64,000 nt of DNA from Nostoc sp. FACHB-280 (GCF_014697615.1 NZ_JACJSD010000007.1:62001-126000), one strand, 5' to 3'. Shown: positions 30,309-39,424, counted from the stretch's first letter. Numbers and translations: made by a program. The notes: generated from the sequence alone by a model not told the origin.

Positions 30309-31349
30309 TCACAGTGCTTCCGGCGGGGCAATATCTGAACCGACACTAATTCCAGTCTTACTCGACTTAATACCTGGTTTAGTATTAATTTCAGGACTTT
30401 GGGTTGAGTTGGAAATAGACGAAGACGGACTCACATCTGGATTAACAGTAGTGTCAATTTTTCCCGGCTGAGACATGACAGATAACCCTCCTACTGTCCC
30501 AGCTACCAAGGCTGTGTAGCCTAAGTATAAATGTATCGGTCGTAGTTCTAACCCCGTACTAGGGGAATTATGTTTAGGCTGAGACCAAGAAGGTATAACT
30601 GATGGCACAGTGTTAACCATTGGTAACGAGTTAGCCAAACTTGTGCCGTTCAGTCCTAAAGCATTACCCATCACCCGGATAAATCCTCTAACTAAAATAT
30701 CCTCTGGTAATGAATCTAAATCGCCATTTTCGACTGCTTCCATTTGATGAGTTGGTAAGTGAGTAAAGATACTCAAATCTCTCAAACAAAAGCCTCTAGC
30801 TTCACGGGCTTGGCGTAGTTGTTGACCAATTTGACCCATGATTTCTAACCGTTGTGCGGCTAGTTGTTGCTGGGCTAGTTCAACACTCGCTTTTTTTTGA
30901 TTGGGTTGCAGCCAGTTCATGAGTTTTGCTGTGGGATGCTTTTTAGTTGAACTTTCTGGATTTTGGGTTGCAGGATTACTGGTATTTTCCGTTACCAAAG
31001 GTGTTGATAATATATCTGTATTTGAATGATGGCTGGAAATACTATTAGCAACATCACTAGATTGTTCTGATTCTGTGTTTGTTTGTTGATTGCTATCTGC
31101 GACTTTCGCGTGGTGTGCAAAGTTCTGGAAGACTAAACTAATGGCTTCTCTACCGACAGCCTTAAATAAGTTTTTGGCTTCTTCGGAAGAACCAAGTAAT
31201 GTTTGTAGTTTAGTCACAGCTTGACGATAAACCTGACTGCGATGAAGTTGAGACTCAATTTCTCCCAGTAGCGATCGCAGTTCTGCTTGCGAAATTTCGA
31301 TAGTAGGATTTCCCAGAATTTTTAATAAATATGCAGGTGCCATACTCAT
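30309..31349 (-). CDS. RodZ-like helix-turn-helix protein with transmembrane segment
   Basis: 346 residues from ATG at 31349; a GTG four codons earlier abuts the GGGGAG ribosome site and is less likely. The N-terminal 80 residues form a helical segment of their own. A Ser/Thr/Asn-rich linker follows, then a HTH_25-type domain (GQQLRQAREARGFCLRDLSIFTHLP to SLPEDILVRGFIRVMG, about 170-235), a hydrophobic segment (HLYLGYTALVAGTVGGLSVM) and a short Ser/Pro-rich tail. The domain order matches RodZ except for the extra N-terminal region and the lack of a beta-rich C-terminal domain. A role in cell-shape or membrane-linked regulation is inference. Confidence 0.78.
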   Translation of the reverse strand: MSMAPAYLLKILGNPTIEISQAELRSLLGEIESQLHRSQVYRQAVTKLQTLLGSSEEAKNLFKAVGREAISLVFQNFAHHAKVADSNQQTNTESEQSSDVANSISSHHSNTDILSTPLVTENTSNPATQNPESSTKKHPTAKLMNWLQPNQKKASVELAQQQLAAQRLEIMGQIGQQLRQAREARGFCLRDLSIFTHLPTHQMEAVENGDLDSLPEDILVRGFIRVMGNALGLNGTSLANSLPMVNTVPSVIPSWSQPKHNSPSTGLELRPIHLYLGYTALVAGTVGGLSVMSQPGKIDTTVNPDVSPSSSISNSTQSPEINTKPGIKSSKTGISVGSDIAPPEAL

Positions 31350-31509
31350 AATACAAACCACTCCCCATACCGCAAGAAAGTCTAGTTGTATAAATTCTCC
31401 TGCGCTTTAGATAATGTATCAGGATATTTATCTATGAAATCCCAGATTTTTGCTTATTTTAGGTATACTTACCAAAAGGAAAGAAGGCAAGATTAAGAAC
31501 TAAGTAATA

Positions 31510-32394
31510 TTACATACTAGCCTTCTGCACAAATGACTGTATCCATTGCAGATATTTACCACCAGAAACTACAGCTGTATTGTTATGGTCGGCATTGGGA
31601 ACCAAAATTAGCTGTTTTGGTTCAGGAGCAGCATCATAAAGTTTTTGGCTCATGTAAGCAGGTACAGTAGAATCAGCAGTGCCATGAATAAATAAAACTG
31701 GCATTTGCAACTGTGGCACTTTTTTGATTGAGTCAAAACGCTGTGTCAAAATTAAATCGATGGGAAAGACGGAAAACCATTTGCGAGTAGATATCATCTC
31801 GCGTATGGAAGAAAAAGAACTTTCTACGATTAACCCAGCGGCTTCGGGGTGTTTCACCGCCAAATCAATAGCGATCGCACCACCCAAAGAATGACCATAA
31901 ATAAAAATTTGCTGGGGGGGAATTTTTTGTTGCTGCGTCAGATATTGCCAAGCAGTAGCAGCATCTTGATAGACTTGCATTTCATTAGGAAAATCGCCTT
32001 GGCTGCGACCATATCCCCGATAATCAATCAGCAATACCGAAAATCCTAGTTGATGAAATCGCTGACTATGCGCTATATTTGCGCCAATATTCAGGCCATT
32101 CCCGTGCAGATATAACAACACCTTGGCATCGGGCTGGTTGGCTGGAATCCACCAAGCATGGATTTTTTCCACCTTTCCCAAGCTAGTTTTTACAGGTAGC
32201 CAGACTTCTTGATAAGGCAGATTGAAAGAGTCTGGTGTCTTTTCAATGAAATTGGAGGGAAAAAAGATGAACTTGGTTTGCTGGAAAAACAGAAATAGAC
32301 TGATACTACAGTAGGCGATCGCCACAAATATTCCAAAAACAAGTAACAGCCTAGACTTGAATAAAAATAACAATTGCTGCTTACGTATTTTCAT
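31510..32394 (-). CDS. Membrane-anchored alpha/beta hydrolase (DUF/YqiA-BAAT-like)
   Basis: 294 residues. An N-terminal basic-hydrophobic anchor (KSRLLLVFGIFVAIAYCSISLFLFF) is followed by a hydrolase fold: LLYLHGNGLNIGAN (oxyanion region), IYGHSLGGAIAID (GHSLGG nucleophile), LFIHGTADSTVP (Asp) and VPNADHNNTA (His). The triad is complete. It belongs to the serine aminopeptidase S33/bem46-like group with one N-terminal membrane helix. It lies between two genes for RodZ-like proteins, divergent from the one on the right. Substrate unknown. Confidence 0.85.
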   Translation of the reverse strand: MKIRKQQLLFLFKSRLLLVFGIFVAIAYCSISLFLFFQQTKFIFFPSNFIEKTPDSFNLPYQEVWLPVKTSLGKVEKIHAWWIPANQPDAKVLLYLHGNGLNIGANIAHSQRFHQLGFSVLLIDYRGYGRSQGDFPNEMQVYQDAATAWQYLTQQQKIPPQQIFIYGHSLGGAIAIDLAVKHPEAAGLIVESSFSSIREMISTRKWFSVFPIDLILTQRFDSIKKVPQLQMPVLFIHGTADSTVPAYMSQKLYDAAPEPKQLILVPNADHNNTAVVSGGKYLQWIQSFVQKASM

Positions 32395-32575
32395 ACAAGT
32401 AATTTTATGCTTTAAAAATTACTTGTATAGCAGTTTTTGTTGTTTTCGTATAGAGTATAGAGTCAAAAACAATTTGGGATTCTTGGAGAAGAATTCAGCA
32501 GTCAGAATTCAGGATTCGGAAATTTAGTAATTCTTCCGTTAAATAGTAAACGTAAGTTAATTTTAGGAGAAGGTC

Positions 32576-33424
32576 GTGAGCCTCTTAGAAGACGTTCAAA
32601 AAGAACAGTTGCAAGAAATAAGTAAAACTTTAAAACAAGTCAGACAGGAAAAATCTATTCAACTAGAGCAGGTAGCAATTAAAACCAATATTCGCCTTGC
32701 TTGCTTAAAAGCTTTAGACACAGGCAAATTCGATGAATTACCCGAACCTGTATATATTCAAGGATTTATCCGTCGTTATGCAGATGTCATCGGTTTAGAT
32801 GGTGCATCGTTAGCCAAAACTTTTTCCACTGAAGTTCAACCTTCAATGGTTGAAAAAACCTCTGGTCACAAAGCAGCCTCAAAACGTAAATTTTCTTTAC
32901 CACTCTTCATTCCTTACACCGTTTTATTATTGGTGGCGGCTGGTGGGCTTATGTATGTACTTAATCCCCAATTTTCTGCCGAATCTCTTGTTAAAAAACT
33001 TAACTTAGGAACATCTAAAAAAACAACAGCAGCCTTATCTCAACCTGCACCCTTACCTAAAACCGAATCTTTACCATCAGCTAATCAAGCACCAGCCGAA
33101 AATCCCCCAACACCCATAGCTGTGATTGCACCACCCAAAGATAGTTTGAGTCAAGCTGTGGCTGTTACCTTAGAACTTCAAGGTAAATCTTGGTTACAAG
33201 TGAAAGTAGACGGTAAAACTGAATTTGTGGGTAACTTAAACAAAGGACAACGCAAAACCTGGACAGCCAAAAAACAGTTGACTGTGCGTTCTGGAAATGC
33301 TGGTGTTGTCTTGGTTTCTGTGAACAATCAACCAGCAACACCCTTGGGAACTTCCGGGAAAATCAAGGAAGTCACATTCACCCCTCAAGTCAACAGTCAA
33401 CAGCCCAAGGTTAACGGTCAATAG
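32576..33424 (+). CDS. RodZ-family HTH/DUF4115 membrane protein
   Basis: 282 residues from a GTG start with AGGAG 7 bp upstream. The HTH_25 domain (LKQVRQEKSIQLEQVAIKTNIRLACLKAL to ELPEPVYIQGFIRRYADVIG, about 18-82) is followed by a membrane helix (LPLFIPYTVLLLVAAGGLMYVL, about 107-128), a Pro/Ala-rich linker and a C-terminal beta domain of the DUF4115 type (VTLELQGKSWLQVKVDGKTEFVGNL). This is the full RodZ plan. RodZ links MreB to the membrane in rod-shaped bacteria; in cyanobacteria it is assumed to act in cell shape. A palindromic terminator follows. Confidence 0.85.
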   Translation: MSLLEDVQKEQLQEISKTLKQVRQEKSIQLEQVAIKTNIRLACLKALDTGKFDELPEPVYIQGFIRRYADVIGLDGASLAKTFSTEVQPSMVEKTSGHKAASKRKFSLPLFIPYTVLLLVAAGGLMYVLNPQFSAESLVKKLNLGTSKKTTAALSQPAPLPKTESLPSANQAPAENPPTPIAVIAPPKDSLSQAVAVTLELQGKSWLQVKVDGKTEFVGNLNKGQRKTWTAKKQLTVRSGNAGVVLVSVNNQPATPLGTSGKIKEVTFTPQVNSQQPKVNGQ

Positions 33425-33456
33425 TTCATTAATTCAAACTGCACTCTATAAATTCT

Positions 33457-33490
33457 GTAGAGACGTTGTATACAACGTCTCTACTTTTTA
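33457..33490 (+). terminator. 28-bp perfect palindrome with T-run
   Basis: GTAGAGACGTTGTA (33457-33470) is followed directly by its reverse complement (33471-33484) and then TTTTTA. It lies 33 bp after the RodZ-like stop. The outer AGAGACG/CGTCTCT part recurs at 37630-37654, so this is a repeat family used as terminators. Confidence 0.8.
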
Positions 33491-33523
33491 TCAGACATGA
33501 TATGGCGAGGCACAAACTTAGCA

Positions 33524-34981
33524 CTACAATGCTGGCTGACGTAAATGCCAATTAGTTGCTTGCTCATAAGCGTAAGCTATTTGCAGAATTTGGTCTTCTC
33601 TTAAGACATTGCCAATGATTTGCAAGCCAATGGGCAAACCGTTGTCATCAAAACCACAAGGTACGCTAATCCCCGGTAAGCCAGCTAAATTGACGGGAAT
33701 GGTCATCAGGTCATTTAAGTACATACTCAAAGGATCTGTGGTTTTTTCGCCGGCTTTAAATGCTGTGGTGGGAGCGGTGGGAGTGATTAATACATCTACT
33801 TTTTTAAACGCATTTTCAAAGTCTTGTTTAATCAGGGTGCGGACTTTTTGGGCTTTGAGATAGTAAGCATCATAATACCCGGCCGATAGGGCGTAAGTAC
33901 CAATCATAATTCGGCGTTTAACTTCGGTTCCAAAGCCACTAGCGCGGGTACTCTTGTACATTGACAGTAAATTATCTGCATCGGGTGTGCGTAAGCCGTA
34001 TTTCACACCGTCGTAACGTGCGAGGTTGGCTGATGCTTCCGATGGAGCAATGATGTAGTAGCTGGGTAAGCCGTAGCGGAAACGCGGACAAGAAATTGTA
34101 TGAATTTCTGCGCCCAACATTTGTAATTGGTCGATGGCTTTGGTAACAGCCGTTTCAACCACTGAGTCTAAGCCTTGGCCAAAGGTTTCTGTAATTACCC
34201 CAATTCGCAGTTTTCTTCTAGCTTTGAAGTCTGGTTTTAGGGAAGCCACATAATCGGGAATGTCGACTTTCAGGCTGGTGGAATCTTTGGGGTCGTAGCC
34301 TGCGATCGCTTGGAGCAGAATTGCTGTATCTTCTACAGAGCGTCCAAAAGGGCCAATTTGATCTAAAGATGAAGCGTAAGCCACCAAACCGTAGCGTGAA
34401 ACCAGTCCGTAGGTTGGTTTCAAACCAGCAACACCACAAAAAGAAGCCGGTTGGCGAATTGAACCACCAGTATCAGAACCTAGAGAAACCACACATTCTC
34501 CCCCAGCTACGGCGGCGGCTGAACCGCCAGATGAACCACCAGGAACCCTCGTTAAATCCCAAGGGTTAGCTGTAACTTGGTAGGCAGAATTTTCGGTCGA
34601 ACTACCCATTGCAAATTCATCTAAATTGGTTTTGCCCACCGTGACAGCCCCAGCATCTAGCAATTTTTGCGTCACTGTAGACTCATAGGGTGGCACAAAA
34701 TTTTCCAAAATCCGGGAACCGCAGGTAGTAGGAATTCCTTTGGTACACATATTATCTTTAATGCCAATCGGAATCCCCGCTAACAAGCCAATTTCTTCAC
34801 CCGCAGCAATTTTGGCATCTACAGCACGAGCTTGCTCTAACGCCTGTTGTGCTGTTACATGCAAGAAACTGTGTAATTTCGGCTCTAAAGCTTGAATTTT
34901 GTCCAAAGCTTCTTGGGTAATTTCAACGGCGGAACGTTCTTTTTTAACTAGCTGTTCGTGCAACTCGCGTATGGATGCCAT
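33524..34981 (-). CDS. gatA: Glutamyl-tRNA(Gln)/aspartyl-tRNA(Asn) amidotransferase subunit A
   Basis: 485 residues, the amidase subunit of GatCAB. It releases ammonia from glutamine to convert Glu-tRNA(Gln) into Gln-tRNA(Gln), needed because cyanobacteria lack glutaminyl-tRNA synthetase. The amidase signature is intact: [21 protein letters not shown] with the catalytic Lys, and [38 protein letters not shown] with the Ser-cisSer-Lys triad residues. gatB and gatC are not in the window; dispersed gat genes are normal in this group. Nothing unusual was seen. Confidence 0.97.
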   Translation of the reverse strand: MASIRELHEQLVKKERSAVEITQEALDKIQALEPKLHSFLHVTAQQALEQARAVDAKIAAGEEIGLLAGIPIGIKDNMCTKGIPTTCGSRILENFVPPYESTVTQKLLDAGAVTVGKTNLDEFAMGSSTENSAYQVTANPWDLTRVPGGSSGGSAAAVAGGECVVSLGSDTGGSIRQPASFCGVAGLKPTYGLVSRYGLVAYASSLDQIGPFGRSVEDTAILLQAIAGYDPKDSTSLKVDIPDYVASLKPDFKARRKLRIGVITETFGQGLDSVVETAVTKAIDQLQMLGAEIHTISCPRFRYGLPSYYIIAPSEASANLARYDGVKYGLRTPDADNLLSMYKSTRASGFGTEVKRRIMIGTYALSAGYYDAYYLKAQKVRTLIKQDFENAFKKVDVLITPTAPTTAFKAGEKTTDPLSMYLNDLMTIPVNLAGLPGISVPCGFDDNGLPIGLQIIGNVLREDQILQIAYAYEQATNWHLRQPAL

Positions 34982-35453
34982 GACTGCTCTCTTGGTAACT
35001 CAAGTCATTGATTTTAGTACATATTGCGGGGAAGTATGTCATCACATATCTTGCACCTAGCCCCGATGAATGGAATTCGCGGCTATAAAAACAAAGTCCG
35101 CCTAGGCGGACTAACGTAAAGTCAAGCCTTTTGAGCCTGCGGAGGCAGGCTTTGTTCGTGTAGCCAAGCCAGTGCGTTGGGCGGGTTTCCCGACTTGAAG
35201 CAACTGGCGTGCGATTTTAATCGTCAGGTGCAAGATGTATGTCATCCTTTCCCAAAACAGCAAATATATACTTGATAACTGGATGTTTGCAAATTATAAA
35301 ACTTAGACTATTAACTTAGCTATAAATTTCAGTTATTGTCGAGTAAGAGGAGATGAGTAGCCGTTAGGGAAGTAAACTTTTAAGTCTGGTTGTTGATAAA
35401 TCATTAAAGTAATATTATTCGCTTTTATTAAGTTTGCGTCGGGGAAAAGAGAG
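34982..35453. other. Intergenic region with chimeric palindromic repeats, upstream of dnaE C-half
   Basis: 472 bp. The first half holds the hairpin repeats at 35069-35211. The second half (35215-35453) is AT-rich and should contain the promoter of the dnaE C-terminal gene. No ORF is supported. Confidence 0.6.
35069..35211. repeat. Compound palindromic repeat (three hairpins)
   Basis: Three units in a row: an 18-bp perfect palindrome AGTCCGCCTAGGCGGACT (35095-35112); a 7-bp stem AGCCTGC/GCAGGCT (35134-35151) with a GGAG loop; and a hairpin repeat (35167-35211) with stem GCCAGT/ACTGGC that matches the reverse complement of 10881-10927. The left flank GAATTCGCGGCTATA looks like one end of a longer dispersed element whose right end has been replaced by the third unit. 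Confidence 0.75.
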
Positions 35454-36809
35454 ATGGTTAAAATAATTACGCGTAAATATGTTGGTCAGTCAAATGTCTA
35501 TGACATTGGGGTAGAACAAGACCATAATTTTGTCATTAAAAATAATTTCATCGCTTCTAATTGCTTTAATAAATCCCACTCTACTGCTTATGGATATGTC
35601 ACTTATCAAACAGCATATTTAAAAGCAAATTATCCCTTAGAATATATGGCAGCCCTGTTAACGGCTAACAGTGGTGACACAGACAAGGTGCAGAAATATA
35701 TTTCGACTTGTTTGAGTATGAATATTCAAATCGAACCGCCGGATATTAATCGTTCTGGTGTAGATTTTACACCCGTGGGCGATAAGATTTTATTTGGTTT
35801 TTCTGCTGTCCGCAATGTGGGGCAGAATGCGATCGCTTGTATTTTAGAAGCGCGGGAAGACCAAGGGGTGTTTAAATCATTATCTGACTTTTGCGATCGC
35901 GTTGACTTGCGTGCAGTTAACCGCCGCACTTTAGAATCACTGATTTATTGCGGTGCTTTTGACAAACTTGAACCAAATCGCCACCAATTAATTAAAGACC
36001 TAGAACTTGTTTATGATTGGGCGCAATCTCGCGCTAAAGATAGAGCCAGTGGTCAAGGTAACTTATTTGATTTATTAGGCGGTGGATTTGCTTCTACATC
36101 TACTAATAAAACTAACAATAATGTCTTTGACTCGGCACCCAAAGCCCAACCTGTGCCTGATTTTCCGCCGCAGAAAAAGTTGCAGATGGAAAAAGAATTG
36201 TTAGGCTTTTATGTCTCAGACCATCCGCTTAAATCAATTAAAAACTCATCTTCGATTTTAGCACCAATTAATTTATCACAACTTGGTGATCAGAAAGAAG
36301 ACACATTACTTTGTGCGGTTGTGATGTTAAATCATGTCAAAAAAGTCATGACCAAAAAAGGTGATCCAATGGCAATTTTGCAGATTGAAGATTTAACTGC
36401 ACAATTAGAAGCTGTGGTTTTCCCTAAAACTTATGAACGGGTGAGTCTTGCACTAGAAGTTGATGCCAGATTAATTATTTGGGGTAAAGTCGATAGACGT
36501 GATGAACAAGTGCAATTAATTGTGGAAGATGTTGAACCCGTAGAAACAGTGCAACTGGTGATGGTAGAACTCACGCCTCAACAAGCTATCACAATTGAAG
36601 AACGCGATCGCCTACGCACAATTTTAAAAGAAATATCAGGTGACAGAGAAAAAGCCAAAGTCCCTGTCATAGGCATTGTACAAGCTGGTAGTTCTCGGCA
36701 ACTTGTTCGGTTTGGCAGACAATTTTGGGTGCAAGATTCTCGCTCAACGGTTTTAGCACTACAAAATGCCAGATTTCTCGCTCATGTAAAACAATTAACT
36801 AGTAGTTGA
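35454..36809 (+). CDS. dnaE: DNA polymerase III alpha subunit, C-terminal half with split-intein C-fragment
   Basis: 451 residues. Residues 1-36 form a split DnaE intein C-fragment: VKIITRKYVGQSNVYDIGVE, DHNF block and a terminal FIASN with the cyclising Asn36. The C-extein starts at Cys37 with the conserved CFNKSHSTAYGY. Residues 37-451 carry the end of the polymerase module (HhH region around RNVGQNAIACILEAR, KSLSDFCDRVDLRAVNRRTLESLIYCGAFD) and the OB-fold and C-terminal tau-binding region. In cyanobacteria the N-half is made from a distant locus and the two are joined by protein trans-splicing to form replicative DnaE. The N-half is not in this window. Confidence 0.97.
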   Translation: MVKIITRKYVGQSNVYDIGVEQDHNFVIKNNFIASNCFNKSHSTAYGYVTYQTAYLKANYPLEYMAALLTANSGDTDKVQKYISTCLSMNIQIEPPDINRSGVDFTPVGDKILFGFSAVRNVGQNAIACILEAREDQGVFKSLSDFCDRVDLRAVNRRTLESLIYCGAFDKLEPNRHQLIKDLELVYDWAQSRAKDRASGQGNLFDLLGGGFASTSTNKTNNNVFDSAPKAQPVPDFPPQKKLQMEKELLGFYVSDHPLKSIKNSSSILAPINLSQLGDQKEDTLLCAVVMLNHVKKVMTKKGDPMAILQIEDLTAQLEAVVFPKTYERVSLALEVDARLIIWGKVDRRDEQVQLIVEDVEPVETVQLVMVELTPQQAITIEERDRLRTILKEISGDREKAKVPVIGIVQAGSSRQLVRFGRQFWVQDSRSTVLALQNARFLAHVKQLTSS

Positions 36810-37031
36810 TCAGAAACTTTGCAAGATTGGGTAAGAAAAATTACCTGATTTTTAATTACTAAAACTAGTTGATATCTTAAATATGCCTTCGTCAACAGTA
36901 TAACACCGTAGTAATACTGTAGTAAATTCGTTTTTTTAGTGACTTATGCGGATGATGATTTCTTGGTTGTAATGGTATTTTTTGATGCTAGGGAGAGTTG
37001 GAGATTTGCTAAGTGAAGGAGTTAGAGCTTG

Positions 37032-37571
37032 ATGATTGCCAATGATTTACATCGATTTGTATCGTATTGTAAAAAAATTCAACCACAAACCCAAGAAGAT
37101 ATCAAACAGTTTTTTGAAGGAGTAATTGTTTTTCCTTACGATAAGGAACTACTTTTGCAAGCTTATTTATTTTTAAATATTAAAAACTTGTTTCCTGACT
37201 GCTGCGAATTGCTGTTATTTGAAAAATCACCAATTGCAGATTACACCGATTTAGGAAAATGTGATTTTGTTTATCTGACATTAAAAGGTAATCTATTTCT
37301 CATCGAAACGAAATTTATTGATACAGAAGCTACAGGCGCAACTGAGAGAAAAAGACGTAATAAGCACAGAAATAAAGTATTTGAACAAGTAATTACTTTA
37401 AAAAATAGATTTAGTGAATATTGGGATATAAAACTGAATCAGTTAGAATGTGGTGTTTTTACAACAGATTCCGAAGTGGAATGGCGCGGTAACGGGATGA
37501 ATGTAGTTACTAAGTCAATTGCAATTGATCAGTTAGAAAAATGGCGCAGAAGTTACAAACGCACCATTTAA
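37032..37571 (+). CDS. Small protein with PD-(D/E)XK nuclease-like core
   Basis: 179 residues from ATG at 37032 (AAGGAG ten bases upstream; the TTG one codon earlier is less likely). I do not recognise the family by name. The middle reads LGKCDFVYLTLKGNLFLIETKFID: an Asp in a beta strand followed about 12 residues later by E-x-K, which is the D-ExK pattern of PD-(D/E)XK nucleases. The following KRRNKHRNKVFEQVITLK resembles the basic helix after that core. It may be a nuclease or a degenerate relative. It lies right after dnaE, separated by 220 bp, on the same strand, with its own hairpin terminator downstream. Confidence 0.55.
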   Translation: MIANDLHRFVSYCKKIQPQTQEDIKQFFEGVIVFPYDKELLLQAYLFLNIKNLFPDCCELLLFEKSPIADYTDLGKCDFVYLTLKGNLFLIETKFIDTEATGATERKRRNKHRNKVFEQVITLKNRFSEYWDIKLNQLECGVFTTDSEVEWRGNGMNVVTKSIAIDQLEKWRRSYKRTI

Positions 37572-37627
37572 CTTTTCTTTTAGTTATTTTACTTATTTAA
37601 TTTATATCTTATGTTAATACTACATTC

Positions 37628-37663
37628 TTAGAGACGCGAACTTCCGCGTCTCTAATATTTTTT
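37628..37663 (+). terminator. Hairpin terminator (AGAGACGCG family)
   Basis: TTAGAGACGCG (37628-37638) pairs with CGCGTCTCTAA (37645-37655) around a 6-nt loop, followed by TATTTTTT. It is 57 bp after the stop of the nuclease-like gene. Confidence 0.8.
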
Positions 37664-37883
37664 ACGGTCTCAAAATTTTTGCATAGCTGCAATACCACAT
37701 CGATATGAAGCAGCATATAATTAGCCTGTGAAGATGGTCACTGAGCTTGTCCTGAATCTTGCCAAAACCTCTATTCTTCTGCCTCCTGCCTTTTTCCAAC
37801 TACAAATATTTACGCCGCTCTACTTATCTTGTGGCAATGTGGATATTGAGAACAGCAAAAAGTCTACATTATTAGGATTACTG

Positions 37884-38060
37884 ATGAATCGTTCTAAAAT
37901 AGTTGCCATTATTACAGGTGCAATTTCTGTATTGTTGGCTATTGCTTATCTAATTCTTGTTCAATTCCTCGATTATCGAGACATGAAACCTGCGCCTGTT
38001 GGTCAAGTTGATTCAACACCCATAGCAATAATTGACACTAACCCAAGATATTTTGGATAA
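37884..38060 (+). CDS. Small single-pass membrane protein
   Basis: 58 residues from ATG at 37884 (MNRSKIVAIITGAISVLLAI). A longer frame opens at 37728, but its first 52 residues look like translated spacer and I prefer the internal ATG. One hydrophobic helix (about 6-26) is followed by a short polar tail containing YRDMKPAPVG. The pattern is common among small conserved cyanobacterial membrane proteins without known function. No ribosome site is clear (ATTAGGATTACTG upstream). Moderate confidence that it is a gene. Confidence 0.5.
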   Translation: MNRSKIVAIITGAISVLLAIAYLILVQFLDYRDMKPAPVGQVDSTPIAIIDTNPRYFG

Positions 38061-38109
38061 GACAATAGTTAGGTTGGGTGGAGCAGTAGCGAAACCCAAC
38101 GAAAGCTGA

Positions 38110-39234
38110 TTACTGTTTAACTCCGACTAAAGATAACAACTCTTGTGTTGTCAGGCTGCGCTTTTTCTGGGTTGATTCTTGTCGTACAGCATTTAAAACA
38201 GATTGTGTTTCTTCACTATTGAGAATAATCCCATGTTGTTGCAGCACATTTGATAATAAATGGCGGCCAGAATGTTTACCCACTACTAAACGCCGTTCTT
38301 GTCCAATTTCTTCGGGTGCGAAGGGTTCGTAGGTATGGGGATTTTGTATGACTCCATGAGCATGAATACCTGATTCATGAGCAAAGGTGTTTTCGCCGAC
38401 TATTGCTTTCCAAGGGGGTAAACCATAACCAGATGCTGTGGCTACTAGTTGCGAGATTTCTAATAAACGTCGGGTGTCTATGCCTAAATCAATCTTAGAT
38501 AAGTGTTTTAGCGCCATAACAACTTCTTCTAAAGCTGCGTTTCCGGCTCTTTCACCTAAACCATTGACTGTAGTATTTACAGATAATGCACCAGCTTTGA
38601 TACCAGCTAAAGCGTTGGCTGTGGCTAAACCAAAATCATTGTGAGTGTGCATTTCCACGGGTATAGACAAGGATGTGACCAATTTTTTTACCTTGTCATA
38701 AGTGCTGAATGGGTCGAGAATACCTACAGTGTCACAAAAGCGAAACCGTGATGCACCCCATTCTTGAGCTGCAAGTACTGTATCTAACAAAAACTGCTCA
38801 TCGGCTCTGGAAGAATCTTCTCCGCCTACGGAAACAAACAGTCCTTTATCTAAAGCAAAGTTCAGGCTATCTTGGAGTTTTTGTAAGACTAATTGCCAGT
38901 TTCCCTGAAATTTTGCGCCAATTTGAATTGCAGAGACGGGAATAGATATATGCACACGCTTTAAACCACAAGCGATGGAAGCTTGAATATCAGAAATGAC
39001 GGCGCGGTTCCAGCCTAACAGATGAGCTTGTAAATTTAAGTCAACAATTGTGGCGATCGCTTTTTGCTCGGCTTCACCCATCGCTGCAATCCCAATTTCA
39101 ATTTCTGGTACACCAATTGCATCGAGAAATTTGGCGATCGCAATTTTTTCTTCTAAGTTAAAAGCGACACCTGCTGCTTGTTCGCCATCACGTAATGTTG
39201 TGTCATTGATGACAACCTGATTCATTGCTTGCAT
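38110..39234 (-). CDS. nifV: Homocitrate synthase
   Basis: 374 residues. It condenses acetyl-CoA and 2-oxoglutarate to homocitrate, the organic ligand of the nitrogenase iron-molybdenum cofactor. Signatures: INDTTLRDGEQAAGVAF at the N-terminus, VEMHTHNDFGLATANALAG with metal-binding HxH, and GLGERAGNAALEEV. The NifV-specific short length and lack of a LeuA regulatory domain favour NifV over isopropylmalate synthase. A second in-frame ATG at 39225 is an alternative start. No nif genes are adjacent, so it is an isolated copy, as seen for one of two nifV genes in some Nostocales. Confidence 0.92.
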   Translation of the reverse strand: MQAMNQVVINDTTLRDGEQAAGVAFNLEEKIAIAKFLDAIGVPEIEIGIAAMGEAEQKAIATIVDLNLQAHLLGWNRAVISDIQASIACGLKRVHISIPVSAIQIGAKFQGNWQLVLQKLQDSLNFALDKGLFVSVGGEDSSRADEQFLLDTVLAAQEWGASRFRFCDTVGILDPFSTYDKVKKLVTSLSIPVEMHTHNDFGLATANALAGIKAGALSVNTTVNGLGERAGNAALEEVVMALKHLSKIDLGIDTRRLLEISQLVATASGYGLPPWKAIVGENTFAHESGIHAHGVIQNPHTYEPFAPEEIGQERRLVVGKHSGRHLLSNVLQQHGIILNSEETQSVLNAVRQESTQKKRSLTTQELLSLVGVKQ

Positions 39235-39424
39235 TTCTCCAAAAAAAGAGATTTATCTTTTTAGCTCCAGCTTGAGTAAATATAATCAGAATTCGATAAA
39301 AATGACTTAAAAATTCAATAAGTATTTAATTTATACTTATGTTGCTGAAGTGAAAGCCGATATCCTCTAATTCCTACTGGCGAAGGGGTATTTACAGCCA
39401 ACTGTAACACTCATAATTTCTGCA

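Noticed and set aside
34321-34569. 82-residue plus-strand ORF inside gatA
   Set aside because: Antisense shadow of a highly conserved gene.
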